Part shown: positions 5,484-5,854 of the stretch, piece after piece | Layout of the letters: every line of letters starts with the position of its first letter | Position numbering within the stretch: position 1 is the stretch's first letter | From: Elusimicrobiota bacterium | GTDB lineage: Bacteria > CG03 > SLGR01 > PWQF01 | Assembly (NCBI GenBank): GCA_003558145.1 | Contig: PWMP01000110.1 | Location: 1-5,854 of the forward strand | Direction of reading: 5' to 3' | Length of the DNA stretch: 5,854 nucleotides | The notes under the pieces: model-generated | Told to the model about the DNA's origin: nothing | Seen by the model: the letters and a program-made list of their open reading frames with translations, nothing else | Database searches by the model: none | Program-made: the position numbers and the translations under genes

Positions 5484-5854
5484 CGGATGTTTCTTGCTCC
5501 ATTAACAACTATAGCTATAATCCTGCAGGCATCTGCACATTCAGCAGCTAATTTCCTCTATACCTCAATATTTTTACAGTTCTTTCCTTGAACTTTCTGA
5601 AAACGCCTAATTATAACATCAACAATTCTTAAAAGCAACGGATGCGGCGTAATTTCAGCCGTGCAGAATAGCTTTTTTTAACCATCTCCAGGAAGCACTT
5701 CCAACAGGCAAAATTCAGAAGGCAAAAAATAAGAGTAGGCAGCCCCTGAGGTTTTTTTCTAGAATGCTTTATAGTTGCGGGGGGGGTATAAACCCGAAAC
5801 GGTTTTGATGCTTTAAGGCGGGGCATGGGAGAGGGGAGCAAACCTTATCTGAAC
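5484..5854. other. Non-coding region upstream of the GT2 gene
   Basis: No convincing gene is seen here. A 70-codon minus-strand frame (5841-5629) starts with TTG, has no ribosome site and has low-complexity, unfamiliar content, so I do not call it. The stretch holds the promoter candidate at 5610-5638. It also has the inverted repeat GGAAGCACTTCC (5691-5702), TGCAGGCATCTGCA (5524-5537, 5-bp arms with a 4-nt loop) and the perfect palindrome TATAGCTATA (5510-5519). The last two fall in the presumed leader of the GT2 mRNA. A plus-strand ATG at 5825 stays open for the last 10 codons to the window edge, too short to judge. Confidence 0.5.
5610..5638 (-). promoter_or_regulatory. Candidate extended -10 promoter for the GT2 gene
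   Basis: On the minus strand a perfect TATAAT lies at 5615-5610 and is preceded by TGT (5618-5616), giving the extended -10 form TGNTATAAT. A TTGCTT at 5638-5633 (3 of 6 matches to the -35 consensus, including TTG) sits exactly 17 nt upstream. Transcription would start near 5603, leaving a leader of about 120 nt before ATG 5483. This is a consensus match read by eye; no expression evidence is available. Confidence 0.55.

Noticed and set aside
5502..5540. A 12-residue leader peptide (MCRCLQDYSYSC) ahead of the GT2 gene
   Set aside because: The nearest GAGG is 14 nt from its ATG, and frames this short are common by chance. There is no run of one amino acid to suggest attenuation.
5741..5760. 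GAGG followed by seven T on the plus strand as a terminator
   Set aside because: The neighbouring sequence forms only a 3-bp stem, and there is no plus-strand gene to end here.
5629..5841. A 70-codon minus-strand frame upstream of the GT2 gene
   Set aside because: It starts with TTG and has no ribosome site. It contains homopolymer-rich stretches, and the -35 of the promoter candidate overlaps its end.
5825..5854. Possible start of a plus-strand gene at the right edge (ATG 5825)
   Set aside because: Only 10 codons are visible, too few to separate from chance, although a purine-rich AAGGCGGGG precedes it.

Overview
The window is a stretch of a bacterial surface-glycan biosynthesis cluster. 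All five recognisable genes are on the minus strand, so the cluster reads from right to left. Base composition is intermediate, and most starts are ATG with purine-rich leaders. Nothing in the window fixes the organism. The mix of families (GT2, GT4, a WecH/YiaH-type acyltransferase, and a radical SAM protein of the kind found in capsule and O-antigen loci) fits a Gram-negative or environmental anaerobe-type genome, but that is inference only.

Layout in transcription order. Positions 5854-5484 hold no convincing gene but carry an extended -10 promoter candidate (5610-5638) and a leader of about 120 nt. Positions 5483-4449 encode a GT2 glycosyltransferase. Positions 4448-4064 are a 385-bp non-coding gap with a GC-rich hairpin, a weak terminator-like hairpin plus T7, a 10-bp-arm inverted repeat, and a TATAAT promoter candidate inside a small palindrome. 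Then come a radical SAM protein (4063-3188), a membrane O-acyltransferase (3113-2109), a GT4 glycosyltransferase (2044-941) and a second GT4 glycosyltransferase (936-1). The last has its start in the window but runs off the left edge; 312 codons are visible and no stop is seen.

How the genes may work together. The three glycosyltransferases would add sugars to a lipid-linked oligosaccharide at the inner face of the cytoplasmic membrane. The integral-membrane acyltransferase would decorate the glycan, most simply with acetyl groups. The radical SAM enzyme would carry out an unassigned radical step. No flippase, polymerase, chain-length regulator or nucleotide-sugar enzyme is visible, so the window is only part of a larger locus. 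The signals in the 4064-4448 gap suggest two transcription units: the GT2 gene alone, and a four-gene unit starting at the radical SAM gene.

The main points for a second look are the radical SAM gene with its ten cysteines and unknown substrate, and the dense set of inverted repeats in front of it. I see no CRISPR array, insertion sequence, tRNA, rRNA or phage gene.
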